NCBI GenBank assembly: GCA_900766585.1
Contig: CAAFVV010000053.1
Location: 29,221-93,220 of the forward strand
DNA length: 64,000 nt
Reading direction: 5' to 3'
Origin: Clostridia bacterium
GTDB taxonomy: Bacteria > Bacillota > Clostridia > Oscillospirales > Acutalibacteraceae
Position 1 is the first letter of the stretch. Each line of letters begins with the position of its first letter. Positions 27,383-35,491 of this stretch are shown in pieces. Below the pieces are notes generated by a model. It worked only from the letters and a program-made list of their open reading frames with translations, was not told where the DNA came from and searched no databases. Both the position numbers and the translations under genes were made by a program.

Positions 27383-28179
27383 GCGTCGCTTCCGGCGACG
27401 ATCTCGGTGATCTCCTGGGTGATCGCGCTCTGCCGCGCCTGGTTATAGGCGAGCGTCAGGCGGTCGATCATGGCGACGGCGTTCTTGTCGGCGCTGTCCA
27501 TGGCGGTGCGCCGCGCCGCTACCTCGGAGGCAAAGCTCTCCCGCACGGCAGCCATCAGCATGCCGGCGACATATTCGCGCACGGCGGTCTCCCAGATGGC
27601 AGCCTCGCTCGGCTCAAACAAAACCGCGTGCGTTTCCGCTTTTTCGGGTCTTTGCAGCGGCAGGATCATGCGCAGCCGCGCCTGCTGGGTCAGCAGGGAC
27701 ACATAGTGCGTGTCGATAATCGCCAGACGGTCGAACCGCCCCGCCGCAAAATCCGCGCAGAGCGTTTTCGCGAGCCGGTTGGCGTCCTCGCTCGCAAAAT
27801 GCTCGGAGGAGACAAACGGCGCGCCGAAGCGGTCACAGGCGCGGCGGCCGATCGGGATCACCTCGGCGTCGGGCAGCGTGGCGGCAAGGCGGAATACGTT
27901 GGCGTTATAGCCGCCCGCCAGCCCGCGGTCGCCCGCGATAACGATCAGCCGCGTGCGGTTGCCCGTCGCGGCGGCATAGCGGCTGCGGGCGCACTCCGGC
28001 GCTGCCAGCAGCGCGGTCATGACCTCCTGCACGGCGTCGGCATAGGCGACGGCGGCGCGCATGTTCTGATCGGCGCGGCGAATCTTTGAGGAGGCGACCA
28101 GCCCCATGGCAGAGGTCAGGTGGCGGGTGGAATTTATACTTTTGATGCGGGTGCGCAGCGCCCGTGTATCGGCTCCCAT
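27379..28179 (-). CDS. atpG: ATP synthase gamma subunit
   Basis: Gamma is the central rotor shaft. The 266-residue product starts with the coiled-coil helix RTRIKSINSTRHLTSAMGLV and has the conserved ITSDRGLAGGYN-like block VIAGDRGLAGGYNANV and the C-terminal helix MIDRLTLAYNQARQSAITQE. It is slightly shorter than the usual 285 residues. It lies 4 bases after atpA. Confidence 0.95.
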   Translation of the reverse strand: MGADTRALRTRIKSINSTRHLTSAMGLVASSKIRRADQNMRAAVAYADAVQEVMTALLAAPECARSRYAAATGNRTRLIVIAGDRGLAGGYNANVFRLAATLPDAEVIPIGRRACDRFGAPFVSSEHFASEDANRLAKTLCADFAAGRFDRLAIIDTHYVSLLTQQARLRMILPLQRPEKAETHAVLFEPSEAAIWETAVREYVAGMLMAAVRESFASEVAARRTAMDSADKNAVAMIDRLTLAYNQARQSAITQEITEIVAGSDA

Positions 28180-28183
28180 CCGC

Positions 28184-29674
28184 TCACTCCATTTCCTTCA
28201 GCGCGGTCTCGAGCGCCGCGACGTCGCTGTCGTCGAAGAAGCCCGCCTCCAGCCGGTCGAGCAGCGCGCGGTGCGAGGTCTCCAGTGACGCATACAGCCG
28301 TTTCTCATAGTTTTCCACCTGCTCAACCGGCACGGCGTTGAGATAACCGTGGACGACGGCGTAGAGGATGGCGATCTGGCATCCGGCGGAAACAGGGGAA
28401 TGCCGTTTTTGCTTGAGCACCTCAACGATGCGCTCACCGAGGGCGAGCTGCGCCTTGGTCTCGGCGTCGAGGTCGCTGCCGAACTGCGCAAAGGCGCGCA
28501 GCTCGCGGTACTGGGAATAGAGCAGCTTTAACTCACCGGACACCTTTTTCATGCCCTTCAGCTGTGCCGCGCTGCCGACGCGGCTGACCGAAATGCCGGG
28601 GTTGATAGCAGGCATGATGCCCGCATGGAACAGCTCGGTCTCCAGAAAGATCTGCCCGTCGGTGATGGAGATCACGTTCGTGGGGATATAGGCGGAGACG
28701 TCGCCCGCCTGCGTCTCGATCAGAGGCAGAGCCGTGATGGAGCCGCCGCCGTATTCCGGCGCGACGCACGCCGCCCGCTCGAGCAGACGGGAGTGGAGGT
28801 AGAACACGTCGCCGGGATAGGCCTCACGGCCGGGCGGACGGCGGATCAGCAGCGAGAGCGTGCGGTAGGCGACGGCGTGCTTGGACAGGTCGTCATAGAC
28901 GATCAGCACGTCCTTGCCCTGCTCGCGGAAATACTCCGCCATGGCGCAGCCCGCATACGGGGCGATATATTGCAGCGGTGCGCTCTCCGCCGCTGTGGCG
29001 GAGACGATGATCGTATAGCTCATGGCGCCTGCGCGGGAAAGCTCGTTGGCGATCTGCACGACCGAGGCGCTCTTTTGCCCGATGGCGACATAAATGCACA
29101 GCACGCCGCTGTTTTTCTGGTTGAGAATGGTGTCGATCGCGATCTCGGTCTTGCCGGTCTGGCGGTCGCCGATGATCAGCTCACGCTGTCCGCGCCCGAT
29201 CGGGATCATGCCGTCGATGGCCTTGATGCCGGTCTGGAGCGGGACGGATACGCTCTTGCGCTCGATAATACCGGGCGCTTCTGCCTCAACGGGGCGGTAT
29301 TCGGTACATTCGGCGGGGCCTTTGCCGTCGATGGGCACGCCGAGCGCGTTAACCACGCGCCCGAGCAGCGCTTCGCCGACCGGCACGGACAGCACCCGGC
29401 CGGTGCGCCGTACCTCGGTGCCCTCGCGGATCTCATTGCGGTCGGAGAGCAGCGCGACGGAGACGGTCTCGTCCTCGAGGTTCTGCGCCATGCCGACGCT
29501 GCCGTCCGCAAATTCCAGCAGCTCGCCGGACATGCAGTTTTGCAGCCCGTAGACGCGGGCAATGCCGTCGCCGACCAGCACGACGGTGCCGGTCTCGGTC
29601 ATCTGCGTATGGGTGCGGTAGGTGCGCAGCTGCTCGCGGATGACGCTGCCGATCTCTTCGGGATCCAACCTCAT
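28184..29674 (-). CDS. atpA: ATP synthase alpha subunit
   Basis: Alpha forms the non-catalytic nucleotide sites of F1. The 496-residue product has the P-loop GDRQTGKTEI (about residue 165), the segment AIGQKSASVVQIANEL and the signature PAINPGISVSRVGSAAQ. The ATG at 29674 overlaps the atpH stop (ATGA). Confidence 0.97.
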   Translation of the reverse strand: MRLDPEEIGSVIREQLRTYRTHTQMTETGTVVLVGDGIARVYGLQNCMSGELLEFADGSVGMAQNLEDETVSVALLSDRNEIREGTEVRRTGRVLSVPVGEALLGRVVNALGVPIDGKGPAECTEYRPVEAEAPGIIERKSVSVPLQTGIKAIDGMIPIGRGQRELIIGDRQTGKTEIAIDTILNQKNSGVLCIYVAIGQKSASVVQIANELSRAGAMSYTIIVSATAAESAPLQYIAPYAGCAMAEYFREQGKDVLIVYDDLSKHAVAYRTLSLLIRRPPGREAYPGDVFYLHSRLLERAACVAPEYGGGSITALPLIETQAGDVSAYIPTNVISITDGQIFLETELFHAGIMPAINPGISVSRVGSAAQLKGMKKVSGELKLLYSQYRELRAFAQFGSDLDAETKAQLALGERIVEVLKQKRHSPVSAGCQIAILYAVVHGYLNAVPVEQVENYEKRLYASLETSHRALLDRLEAGFFDDSDVAALETALKEME

Positions 29675-30201
29675 GCTTCGATCACTTCCTTCATTTCTTT
29701 CAGCTGCTGCTTCAGGCTGCCGTCGATCAGCGTGTCGCCCATCCGCACGACAAGCCCGCCCAAAAGCGCGGGGTCAACGGTGTAGGCAGCGGTGACGGTA
29801 CAGCCGCTCTTTTTCTGCAGCTTTTCCAAAAGCGCGGTTTTTTCCGCTTCGGTGAGCGGGACGGCGCTGACGATATCGGCGCGGACGGTGCGGCTGCGCA
29901 GCCGGTAGAGCGAATCGTATTCCGCCGCACATTCCTGCAGGCGGTCGATATGCCCCGCGCGGCAGAGCAGGCAGACAAAGGACAGCACCGTTTCCGGCAC
30001 GGCGGCACCAAAGGCGCGCACAAGCAGCGCCTCGCGCTCCTGCCGCGACAGGCGGGGAGAGGAGAGCAGCACCGTGTAGTCCGGTTCGTCGGCAAAGCAG
30101 CGCGCAACCAGCGCGAGTGCTTCGCCGACTGCCTGCTCAGACTGCGTCTCCGTCGCCAGAGAAAACAGCGCCTCGGCATATTCCTTAGCGATCTGCGTCA
30201 T
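29671..30201 (-). CDS. atpH: ATP synthase delta subunit
   Basis: Delta links F1 to the peripheral stalk. The 176-residue product shows the N-terminal helical bundle (AKEYAEALFSLATETQSEQA) and the C-terminal conserved end VDPALLGGLVVRMGDTLIDG SLKQQL. Its start overlaps the end of atpF by 17 bases, implying translational coupling. Confidence 0.94.
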   Translation of the reverse strand: MTQIAKEYAEALFSLATETQSEQAVGEALALVARCFADEPDYTVLLSSPRLSRQEREALLVRAFGAAVPETVLSFVCLLCRAGHIDRLQECAAEYDSLYRLRSRTVRADIVSAVPLTEAEKTALLEKLQKKSGCTVTAAYTVDPALLGGLVVRMGDTLIDGSLKQQLKEMKEVIEA

Positions 30202-30700
30202 GCGCGTCCCCCATTTCGTCGAGGACAGAGGCGATCAGCGCGTGCTGCTCCTCGTCGGTGGTCTCCCGCCGGAGCAGCGTCTCCGTCCACTGCGCCGAGG
30301 CAGCGGCAATCTCCTGTCTGAGTTCCGCCTGCGCACGGCGGTATTCGCGGTCGGCGTCCGCCTTGGCGTCGCGGATGATGCCGTCCGCCCGCTCCTGCGC
30401 GTCGCGGATGATTTCACCGCGCCGCCGCTCGGCATCCGCTGAAGCGGTCTGCAAAATGCCCTCCGCCTCCGCCTTTGCGCCCGCGAGCTTGTCCTCCCAG
30501 ACGGCCTTGGCGACATCGGCGTCGTGCTGTGCCCGCGCCGCCTCGTCATACTGCGCGTCAAGCGCCGCTTTGCGCTGCGCCATGGCGCGGGTGACGGGGG
30601 CGTACAGGAAACGCTTTAAGATGAAGAACAGGATGACCAGATTGCACAGCGAGATCAGGATCTGCCAGATGTTAACGGATATGACATCCAGATTTTGCAT
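30185..30700 (-). CDS. atpF: ATP synthase b subunit
   Basis: The b subunit is the peripheral stalk. The 171-residue protein has one N-terminal membrane helix (WQILISLCNLVILFFILKRF) and a long charged Ala-rich coiled coil. The sequence NLDVISVNIWQILISLCNLV is typical of clostridial b subunits. It is separated by 15 bases from atpE. Confidence 0.94.
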   Translation of the reverse strand: MQNLDVISVNIWQILISLCNLVILFFILKRFLYAPVTRAMAQRKAALDAQYDEAARAQHDADVAKAVWEDKLAGAKAEAEGILQTASADAERRRGEIIRDAQERADGIIRDAKADADREYRRAQAELRQEIAAASAQWTETLLRRETTDEEQHALIASVLDEMGDAHDADR

Positions 30701-30715
30701 GATCTCCGTCTCCTT

Positions 30716-31000
30716 TTAGCCGATCGTCCTCATCAGAAGATCCACCAGACGGCCGGGGGCGACAAAGATCAGCAGGATCGCGATAACGAGCGCGTAAAGA
30801 CCGGTGGTCTCTGCCACGGCGCAGCCCATCAGCATGGTGGTTGTGACCTGGGATTTGCATTCCGGCTGGCGGCCGATGGCTTCGCACGCCTTGGCGACGG
30901 CATTGCCTTCACCGATGCCGGGGCCGATGCCGGCGATCATTGCCACGCCGGCACCAAGCGCACAGCAGCCTAAGATGATTCCGATAGCGAGTTCTGTCAT
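30716..31000 (-). CDS. atpE: ATP synthase c subunit with a two-carboxylate, Na+-type ion site
   Basis: The c-ring carries the coupling ion. The 94-residue hairpin has helix 1 with GAGVAMIAGIGPGIGEG and helix 2 with GCAVAETTGLYALVIA. The essential carboxylate is Glu64. The residues around it (Val62, Thr65, Thr66, Tyr69) match the Na+-coordination pattern V-x-E-S/T-T-x-x-Y known from Ilyobacter. Where Ilyobacter has Gln in helix 1, this protein has Glu31, as in the Fusobacterium two-carboxylate rotor. Na+ coupling is therefore likely but inferred. The loop RQPE is conserved; Cys12, Cys13, Cys39, Cys48 and Cys60 are unusual. Confidence 0.95.
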   Translation of the reverse strand: MTELAIGIILGCCALGAGVAMIAGIGPGIGEGNAVAKACEAIGRQPECKSQVTTTMLMGCAVAETTGLYALVIAILLIFVAPGRLVDLLMRTIG

Positions 31001-31020
31001 GGGAAATACCTCCGTTTTTA

Positions 31021-31917
31021 TTACGATTTATGGGTCGCAGGATGCTTTTTGGCCTGCCGTGCGGCATATTGCTCGGCGGGGAAGCCGCCGGCGACATACA
31101 GCATGGTCAGCATGGCGAAGATGAACGCCTGCAAAAGGCCGCTGAACACGTCAAAATAGACGGACAAAAGGGCAGGAAGCCCGATTTGCAGAAAGGGAAT
31201 GTCGCCGAGCAGTCCCGGCAGCCAGCCGAGCAGCAGCTTGGACAGCCCGGATAGCCCCGCCGCCACCAGCACCGAGATGACCGAGCCGGACAGCACGTTG
31301 CCGTAGTGACGGAACGCCATGGAGACCGGCGTTGCGACCTCGCTGATGACGTTTAACGGGAGCAGGAACGGGACAGGCTCGGCAAAGCTCTTGAGATAGG
31401 TGAGCGGACCGGCCTTGCACTTATAATAGGTAATGAGAATAAATACCAGTATCGCCCAGCCCGCGACCACGTTTAGATCTGAGGTCGGCGGATACAGCCC
31501 GAACAGCGACAGCAGACTCGAGCAGGCAGAAAGCACCATGATCGCGGCGACAAACGGGGCAAAGCCCGCGAAACAGTCGCCCATATTCTCCTGCACGAGC
31601 CGCTGCGTTTTTTCGACAATCCATTCGCAGAGCAGCTGCCGTTTGCTTTTTCCGTCGGCGCTGATGCCGTGGGTCAGAAACAGGCACAAAAACAGCACGG
31701 ACAGCAAGACGAGGAGCGAATTGACCTGCGATTCGGTGATCGGCAGCTCGCCGAACGGCGGGAGCGTCACGGTCACATAGATTTGCGCACCGGCAATGAC
31801 AATGCCCTCAGCGGCGGGAGCGGTGCAGACCTTCAGCACGATGCCCGCGATCAGCGGCAGCACCGCGAGACAGAGCAGCAGGATATCCACGGCACGGAAG
31901 CGGCGTGAGCCGGTCAT
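31021..31917 (-). CDS. atpB: ATP synthase a subunit
   Basis: The a subunit forms the ion half-channels. The 298-residue polytopic protein carries the essential Arg in SMAFRHYGNVLSGSVI. The C-terminal helix has FDVFSGLLQAFIFAMLTMLY, as usual. It is longer at the N-terminus, with a signal-like first helix and a periplasmic loop containing PPFGELPITES. It begins immediately at the atpI stop. Confidence 0.95.
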   Translation of the reverse strand: MTGSRRFRAVDILLLCLAVLPLIAGIVLKVCTAPAAEGIVIAGAQIYVTVTLPPFGELPITESQVNSLLVLLSVLFLCLFLTHGISADGKSKRQLLCEWIVEKTQRLVQENMGDCFAGFAPFVAAIMVLSACSSLLSLFGLYPPTSDLNVVAGWAILVFILITYYKCKAGPLTYLKSFAEPVPFLLPLNVISEVATPVSMAFRHYGNVLSGSVISVLVAAGLSGLSKLLLGWLPGLLGDIPFLQIGLPALLSVYFDVFSGLLQAFIFAMLTMLYVAGGFPAEQYAARQAKKHPATHKS

Positions 31918-32334
31918 TCACTCACCCCCCTGCGGCGGCTGCGCGCCGTCCGGCTTTTTTCGGTCAAAAAGCGGGCGGAACGCGATCGCGATGCGCGGAA
32001 AGATCAGCGGGACAAGCGCGGTGACGGTGTTAAAGCAGGAGAGCGTCACACCGAGCACCGCCGCCGCAAACAGCGCGACGGAGCGCAGTCCCCACGAGGC
32101 GCGCATCGCGGTGCGCGCGTCCTTTTCGTCCTTTTCGAGATTGGCCTGCAGCGTCAGCCCCATGAAGAAAAAGTTGAGCACGGCTGCCGCGCCGCCGAGG
32201 AGATTGCCGAACAGCACCGGCAGCGTCCACTGTCCGATGCAGAGAAATACGGCCTGCATCAGCGCAGAGAACAGCACCACGGCGCAGAGAATGTACCGCG
32301 TCTCCCGCAGTACAGTCCGGTCTGCCTTAAACAA
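31918..32334 (-). CDS. atpI: ATP synthase subunit I-like membrane protein
   Basis: The protein has four predicted membrane segments (YILCAVVLFSALMQAVFLCI, then LPVLFGNLLGGAAAVLNFFF, then two more). This size and layout, directly before atpB, fits the AtpI family that helps c-ring assembly. I start it at the TTG at 32334, 6 bases after GGTGGAGGA, giving 138 residues. The open frame extends to 32490, but that part covers the promoter and has no site. Confidence 0.8.
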   Translation of the reverse strand: MFKADRTVLRETRYILCAVVLFSALMQAVFLCIGQWTLPVLFGNLLGGAAAVLNFFFMGLTLQANLEKDEKDARTAMRASWGLRSVALFAAAVLGVTLSCFNTVTALVPLIFPRIAIAFRPLFDRKKPDGAQPPQGGE

Positions 32335-32384
32335 AAGACATCCTCCACCTTTCGTTCGGGCATCCCCTGCCCGAGTCTGTATGT

Positions 32385-32414
32385 AGTATACCATATTTTG
32401 CGGTGAATCGGCAA
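32385..32414 (-). promoter_or_regulatory. Promoter of the ATP synthase operon
   Basis: On the minus strand TTGCCG (32414-32409) and TATACT (32390-32385) are 18 bases apart, and the -10 is extended by TGG. It lies about 50 bases upstream of the TTG start of atpI. Confidence 0.75.
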
Positions 32415-32454
32415 TGGGCAATCCAACAAATTTTGCCCAAAAATGCGGGCAAAG

Positions 32455-32486
32455 CAAAGCACCAGTCCGACCGGACCGGTGCTTTG
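32455..32486 (-). terminator. Terminator of the MORN-repeat gene
   Basis: The stem CAAAGCACC-A-GTCC pairs with GGAC-C-GGTGCTTTG around GACC, just 12 bases after the minus-strand stop of the MORN gene. It separates that gene from the atp promoter. Confidence 0.75.
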
Positions 32487-32498
32487 CCAATAGTATAT

Positions 32499-34091
32499 TT
32501 ACATCAGGTCATTGTAGGGGTCATACGGATCATACAGATGGCAGTCCGACCCCATCGTGTAGCGGTCGACCTCCAGACTGTAAACGTGCTCGGCGCCATA
32601 GAAGCTGGAGGCCGAGCTGTCGCCGTTTTCCGCCATGCGCTGCAGCCAGAGGTAATCGGCATCGCAGTCCCGTCCCCATTCGACCCACAGACGGGCGGCA
32701 TCGTGAAACAGGGCGGTTTCGCCGTCCGTTTTCCACACATAGCAGGCGATATTCACCGCCGCCACGACGGTGCGCCCGGCGTCTTTTACGCTGCCGGGAA
32801 TCGTTTCCGTGAGAAATTGCAGCGCGTCCGAGAGAAAATCGTTGAAATATTCCGTGCTGTCGTCGGTGATAAACGGCTCGTCGCCGCGAAACGTCACGCC
32901 GAGGATCTCGCCGATACGCCCGGCGCTCTCCGGGGTGCGGTCGTCCAAAAACAGCTCCTCCGCCTCGTGTAAATACTGCCCGAGGAACAGGCACGCCTCC
33001 TCGATGTTGCGGTCGCCGATCTCGGAGAGCTGCGCAAATTTCCGCGGGTGCAGATAGATGCCGATCAGCTCCTCGACCGCCGCCTTGCGGTCGGCGTCCC
33101 GCTTTTGCGCCTCCCGGTGCTCGCCCGAGCGGACGCTCTGCCAGTCCGATAGGTGGGAGATGCTCATCGTCCCCCTCACCATCGGGCCGGCGGGCGCGTC
33201 ATCGTCCTCATCCGCGTCGTCTCCGTCATAGGGGAGATTCTGCGAAACCACTCTGCCGTCCTTATACACGTCGATCAGACGCCTGCTCCTTGTGCCGTCC
33301 GCGTGGAGGGAATACCACACGAACCGCCCCTGCCGCCTGTTGTTTTCCCACTCGCCCTCAAGCACCTTGACCGTCGGGTCGAGTGCGCGGTCGCCCTCGA
33401 TACAGATGCCGTGTCCGTGCTTGAGGCTGTCGCGCCATTCGCCGGCATAGGAATACTTCACAAAGCGCTCGTTTTCCGGCTGACGGGTGCCGAAAGCGGT
33501 GAAAGTGCCGTAGCCGCACCGCTTGCCGTCCGCCCAGTCGCCCTCATAGGTGTCGCCGTTTGCCCAGCGATAGGTGCCCTTGCCGTGGCGGAGGTCGTTT
33601 TTCCACTGCCCCTCGTAGACGTCGCCGTTTTGGCTCACCTGTTTGCCCGAGCCGTCGAATTTGCCGTCTGCAAGCTCCCCCTCATAATAGGAGCCGTCGG
33701 CAAAGGTATAGCGCCCTTTGCCGTGCATTTTATCACTGTGCCAGCCGCCCTCATAGGCCGCGCCGGAGGCGAACACCCGCCTGCCCTGTCCCTCGAATTT
33801 GTCGTTGGCGAATTCGCCCTCATAATAGGAGCCGTCGGCATAGGTGTAGCGCCCTCTGCCGTGCATTTTATCGTTGCGCCAGTCGCCCTCATAGCTCCAT
33901 CCCTTAGAGGATACATATCTGCCGCGGCCGTGCTGCTTATGGTTTTTCCACTCGCCCTCATAGAACGCGCCGGAGGCAAACGTATATTTTCCCTGCCCGT
34001 TTCGCTTGCCGTTTTGCATATACCCCTCATAGATGTCGCCGTTGTTCAGCTTTTGGCACGTAAATTCCGCTTTGCTGCCGGAAATGCTCAT
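32499..34091 (-). CDS. MORN-repeat protein with a novel C-terminal region
   Basis: The 530-residue protein begins with eight or more MORN repeats of 23 residues (pattern YEGEWKNDKMHGRGRYxxAD, about residues 18-270). MORN repeats are beta-hairpins that in other systems bind lipids or proteins at membranes. Residues about 270-530 carry an acidic stretch (DDADEDDDAP) and a helical-looking domain of no recognised family (EELIGIYLHPRKFAQLSEIG). There is no signal peptide, so it should be cytoplasmic. It has its own promoter and terminator, with AGGAGG before the ATG. Function unknown. Confidence 0.85.
   Translation of the reverse strand: MSISGSKAEFTCQKLNNGDIYEGYMQNGKRNGQGKYTFASGAFYEGEWKNHKQHGRGRYVSSKGWSYEGDWRNDKMHGRGRYTYADGSYYEGEFANDKFEGQGRRVFASGAAYEGGWHSDKMHGKGRYTFADGSYYEGELADGKFDGSGKQVSQNGDVYEGQWKNDLRHGKGTYRWANGDTYEGDWADGKRCGYGTFTAFGTRQPENERFVKYSYAGEWRDSLKHGHGICIEGDRALDPTVKVLEGEWENNRRQGRFVWYSLHADGTRSRRLIDVYKDGRVVSQNLPYDGDDADEDDDAPAGPMVRGTMSISHLSDWQSVRSGEHREAQKRDADRKAAVEELIGIYLHPRKFAQLSEIGDRNIEEACLFLGQYLHEAEELFLDDRTPESAGRIGEILGVTFRGDEPFITDDSTEYFNDFLSDALQFLTETIPGSVKDAGRTVVAAVNIACYVWKTDGETALFHDAARLWVEWGRDCDADYLWLQRMAENGDSSASSFYGAEHVYSLEVDRYTMGSDCHLYDPYDPYNDLM
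33681..33888. repeat. Near-identical 69/138-base tandem repeats coding for MORN units
   Basis: The stretch 33681-33750 recurs at 33819-33888 with only about eight differences over 70 bases, an offset of 138 bases or two 23-codon units. The whole block from about 33540 to 34060 shows the same period. Conservation at the DNA level indicates recent duplication or conversion. Confidence 0.8.
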
Positions 34092-34190
34092 AGATCTGCC
34101 TCCTGTCCGGTGTATGTGGATGTGCGGTCAAACAGATGCTGCATTTATGCACGAAAAGGAAAATGCCGGTTGACGAAATACAGTATAACC

Positions 34191-34219
34191 ATTATAACAG
34201 ACGGCGGGAGCAATGGCAA
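34191..34219 (-). promoter_or_regulatory. Promoter of the MORN-repeat gene
   Basis: On the minus strand TTGCCA (34219-34214) and a perfect TATAAT (34196-34191) are spaced by 17 bases. The leader to the ATG at 34091 is about 95 bases. Confidence 0.75.
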
Positions 34220-34235
34220 GTGAAAAAAGAAAAAA

Positions 34236-34262
34236 CAGGCAGTCCGTTTTTCGGACTGCCTG
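34236..34262 (-). terminator. Terminator of the TetR gene
   Basis: An 11-bp perfect stem (CAGGCAGTCCG and complement around five A) is followed on the minus strand by TTTTTTCTTTTTT. It lies 23 bases after the regulator's stop. Confidence 0.93.
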
Positions 34263-34285
34263 TACGGCCGCATCGGCAAAATCGC

Positions 34286-34885
34286 TTACTTTTTCAGGAT
34301 CTCCTGCTTGATACAGGATTTGACCACGCTGTAGACATAGGAAAAACAGCGCTCGCCGCACTCCTCATTTGTCCCCTGCGGATCGAGCACTTGCTTTTCC
34401 GCCTGTGCCAGAATGGTGTCCAGAATGTGGTGAAGCAGTACCGGCACATTCGTGGATTCGGGGAACGCGGGCTTCATTTTTTCGACCAGACCGGCATACC
34501 GCTCCACGTGGTCGGCATAGGAATACCGTTGAAAAGAATAGGAATAATAATAGCGCACATAAAAAATCAGCTCCTGCGGCCGCGCCATCAGATATTCCCA
34601 GCACTTGGTGAACACCAGACGGCAGCGCATCTCATAATCAATGCTGCCAAACCGCAGAACCATAAAGTCATTTAAGATCCCGTTTAAAAAGGCTTGATCC
34701 TCGCGGGCGAATGTTTTGGCAATCAAATCCTCTTTGTTGTCAAAATAACGGTAAACATACGCCACGTTAATGTCGGAGACCCGGCAGATATCTTTGACGG
34801 ACGTATTTTCAAGCCCGTCTTCTGCAATTGCCTGAATGGCTGCCTGCATTAAACCCGCCCGTTTGCGGTTTGCTACTTCTGACAT
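34286..34885 (-). CDS. TetR-family transcriptional regulator
   Basis: The 199-residue protein has the TetR helix-turn-helix at residues about 10-55 (AIQAIAEDGLENTSVKDICR, then NVAYVYRYFDNKEDLIAKTF). The C-terminal ligand/dimer domain has no recognised subfamily. It diverges from a decayed operon and probably binds the inverted repeat ATGAAC-AC-GTTCAT over that operon's start. It has its own promoter and terminator. Base composition is visibly more AT-rich than its neighbours, consistent with acquisition. Confidence 0.9.
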   Translation of the reverse strand: MSEVANRKRAGLMQAAIQAIAEDGLENTSVKDICRVSDINVAYVYRYFDNKEDLIAKTFAREDQAFLNGILNDFMVLRFGSIDYEMRCRLVFTKCWEYLMARPQELIFYVRYYYSYSFQRYSYADHVERYAGLVEKMKPAFPESTNVPVLLHHILDTILAQAEKQVLDPQGTNEECGERCFSYVYSVVKSCIKQEILKK

Positions 34886-34961
34886 AGTTACTTACATCTC
34901 CTTTTATTGCCGCCGGAGTCGCCGTTTTTTCGCAGCGCCTGTCCTGTTTCGGGCTATTCGC

Positions 34962-34990
34962 AGTATAGCATACCGCGAGAGAAAATGCAA
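34962..34990 (-). promoter_or_regulatory. Promoter of the TetR gene
   Basis: On the minus strand TTGCAT (34990-34985) and TATACT (34967-34962) are spaced by 17 bases, with a TGC extended -10. The leader is about 70 bases. Confidence 0.75.
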
Positions 34991-35049
34991 GTCCATCCAA
35001 CGTTTTTGGCTTTTTTTAACGGTTTTGTAACATTTGTCTTGCTAAACAA

Positions 35050-35079
35050 TTGACAAAGCGGAAACGCAGAGTATATACT
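35050..35079 (+). promoter_or_regulatory. Promoter facing the decayed operon
   Basis: A perfect TTGACA at 35050-35055 is followed by two overlapping -10 candidates, TATATA at 35072-35077 (spacing 16) and TATACT at 35074-35079 (spacing 18). The promoter looks intact although the genes after it are broken. Confidence 0.75.
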
Positions 35080-35084
35080 ACTAA

Positions 35085-35098
35085 ATGAACACGTTCAT
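35085..35098. promoter_or_regulatory. Probable TetR operator
   Basis: The inverted repeat ATGAAC-AC-GTTCAT has perfect 6-base arms and overlaps the expected transcription start of the promoter at 35050-35079. Its size and position are typical for a divergent TetR-family repressor; the assignment to the adjacent TetR is inference. Confidence 0.65.
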
Positions 35099-35133
35099 AA
35101 AAGCGCCTTGATCGGTCAAAAAGGGGGAATACT

Positions 35134-35277
35134 ATGTCGAAGATCATTGGAAACGCGTGGGCAGAGCTGATTGCCGAGGCACGCCGGCCTCCTTGCCGAG
35201 GCGCTGCTGACCTGGACCACGGCGGGGTGCCGTTTGAGCGGCTCTGTCCTGTTTTACTGCCCCTGGTTGACCAATAA
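35134..35277 (+). pseudogene. Remnant of the first gene of a decayed operon
   Basis: A 47-codon frame (MSKIIGNAWAELIAEARRPP onward, ending LPLVDQ) starts 9 bases after AAAGGGGG at the place where the promoter predicts a first gene. It is far too short for an enzyme and ends in a region that reads like another protein, so it looks like a fusion of gene remains after deletion. The original family was not identified. Confidence 0.5.
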
Positions 35278-35302
35278 AAATTTTTACAAAAGAGACGTTC
35301 CC

Positions 35303-35485
35303 ATGAGTAGCCTTGAAGATCTGTGCATGGTTGACAACTTCTATCAGACCTCCCTGCTCTTCCCGATGCCGACCGTGATCATCAATACATTATGCGAGGA
35401 CGAGACGACGATCCTCGGCTTCTATTCGCCGTTGCAGCCCTATTATGTGGCGGGCAAGCACGACATCATCCTGTTCTCAAAGTGA
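35303..35485 (+). pseudogene. Truncated flavin reductase-like fragment
   Basis: A 60-codon frame begins MSSLEDLCMVDNFYQTSLLF and continues PMPTVIINTLCEDETTILGF. This resembles the N-terminus of flavin reductase-like FMN-binding proteins, in which the segment MVDNFYQTSSFFPMP is typical. Full-length members have about 200 residues; this one stops after residue 60 (AGKHDIILFSK). Recognition is from memory of the family. Confidence 0.6.
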
Positions 35486-35491
35486 ACGCTC

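Noticed and set aside
33540..34060. The period-69 repeats as a possible CRISPR array
   Set aside because: The repeats are contiguous in-frame codons of MORN units with no spacers.
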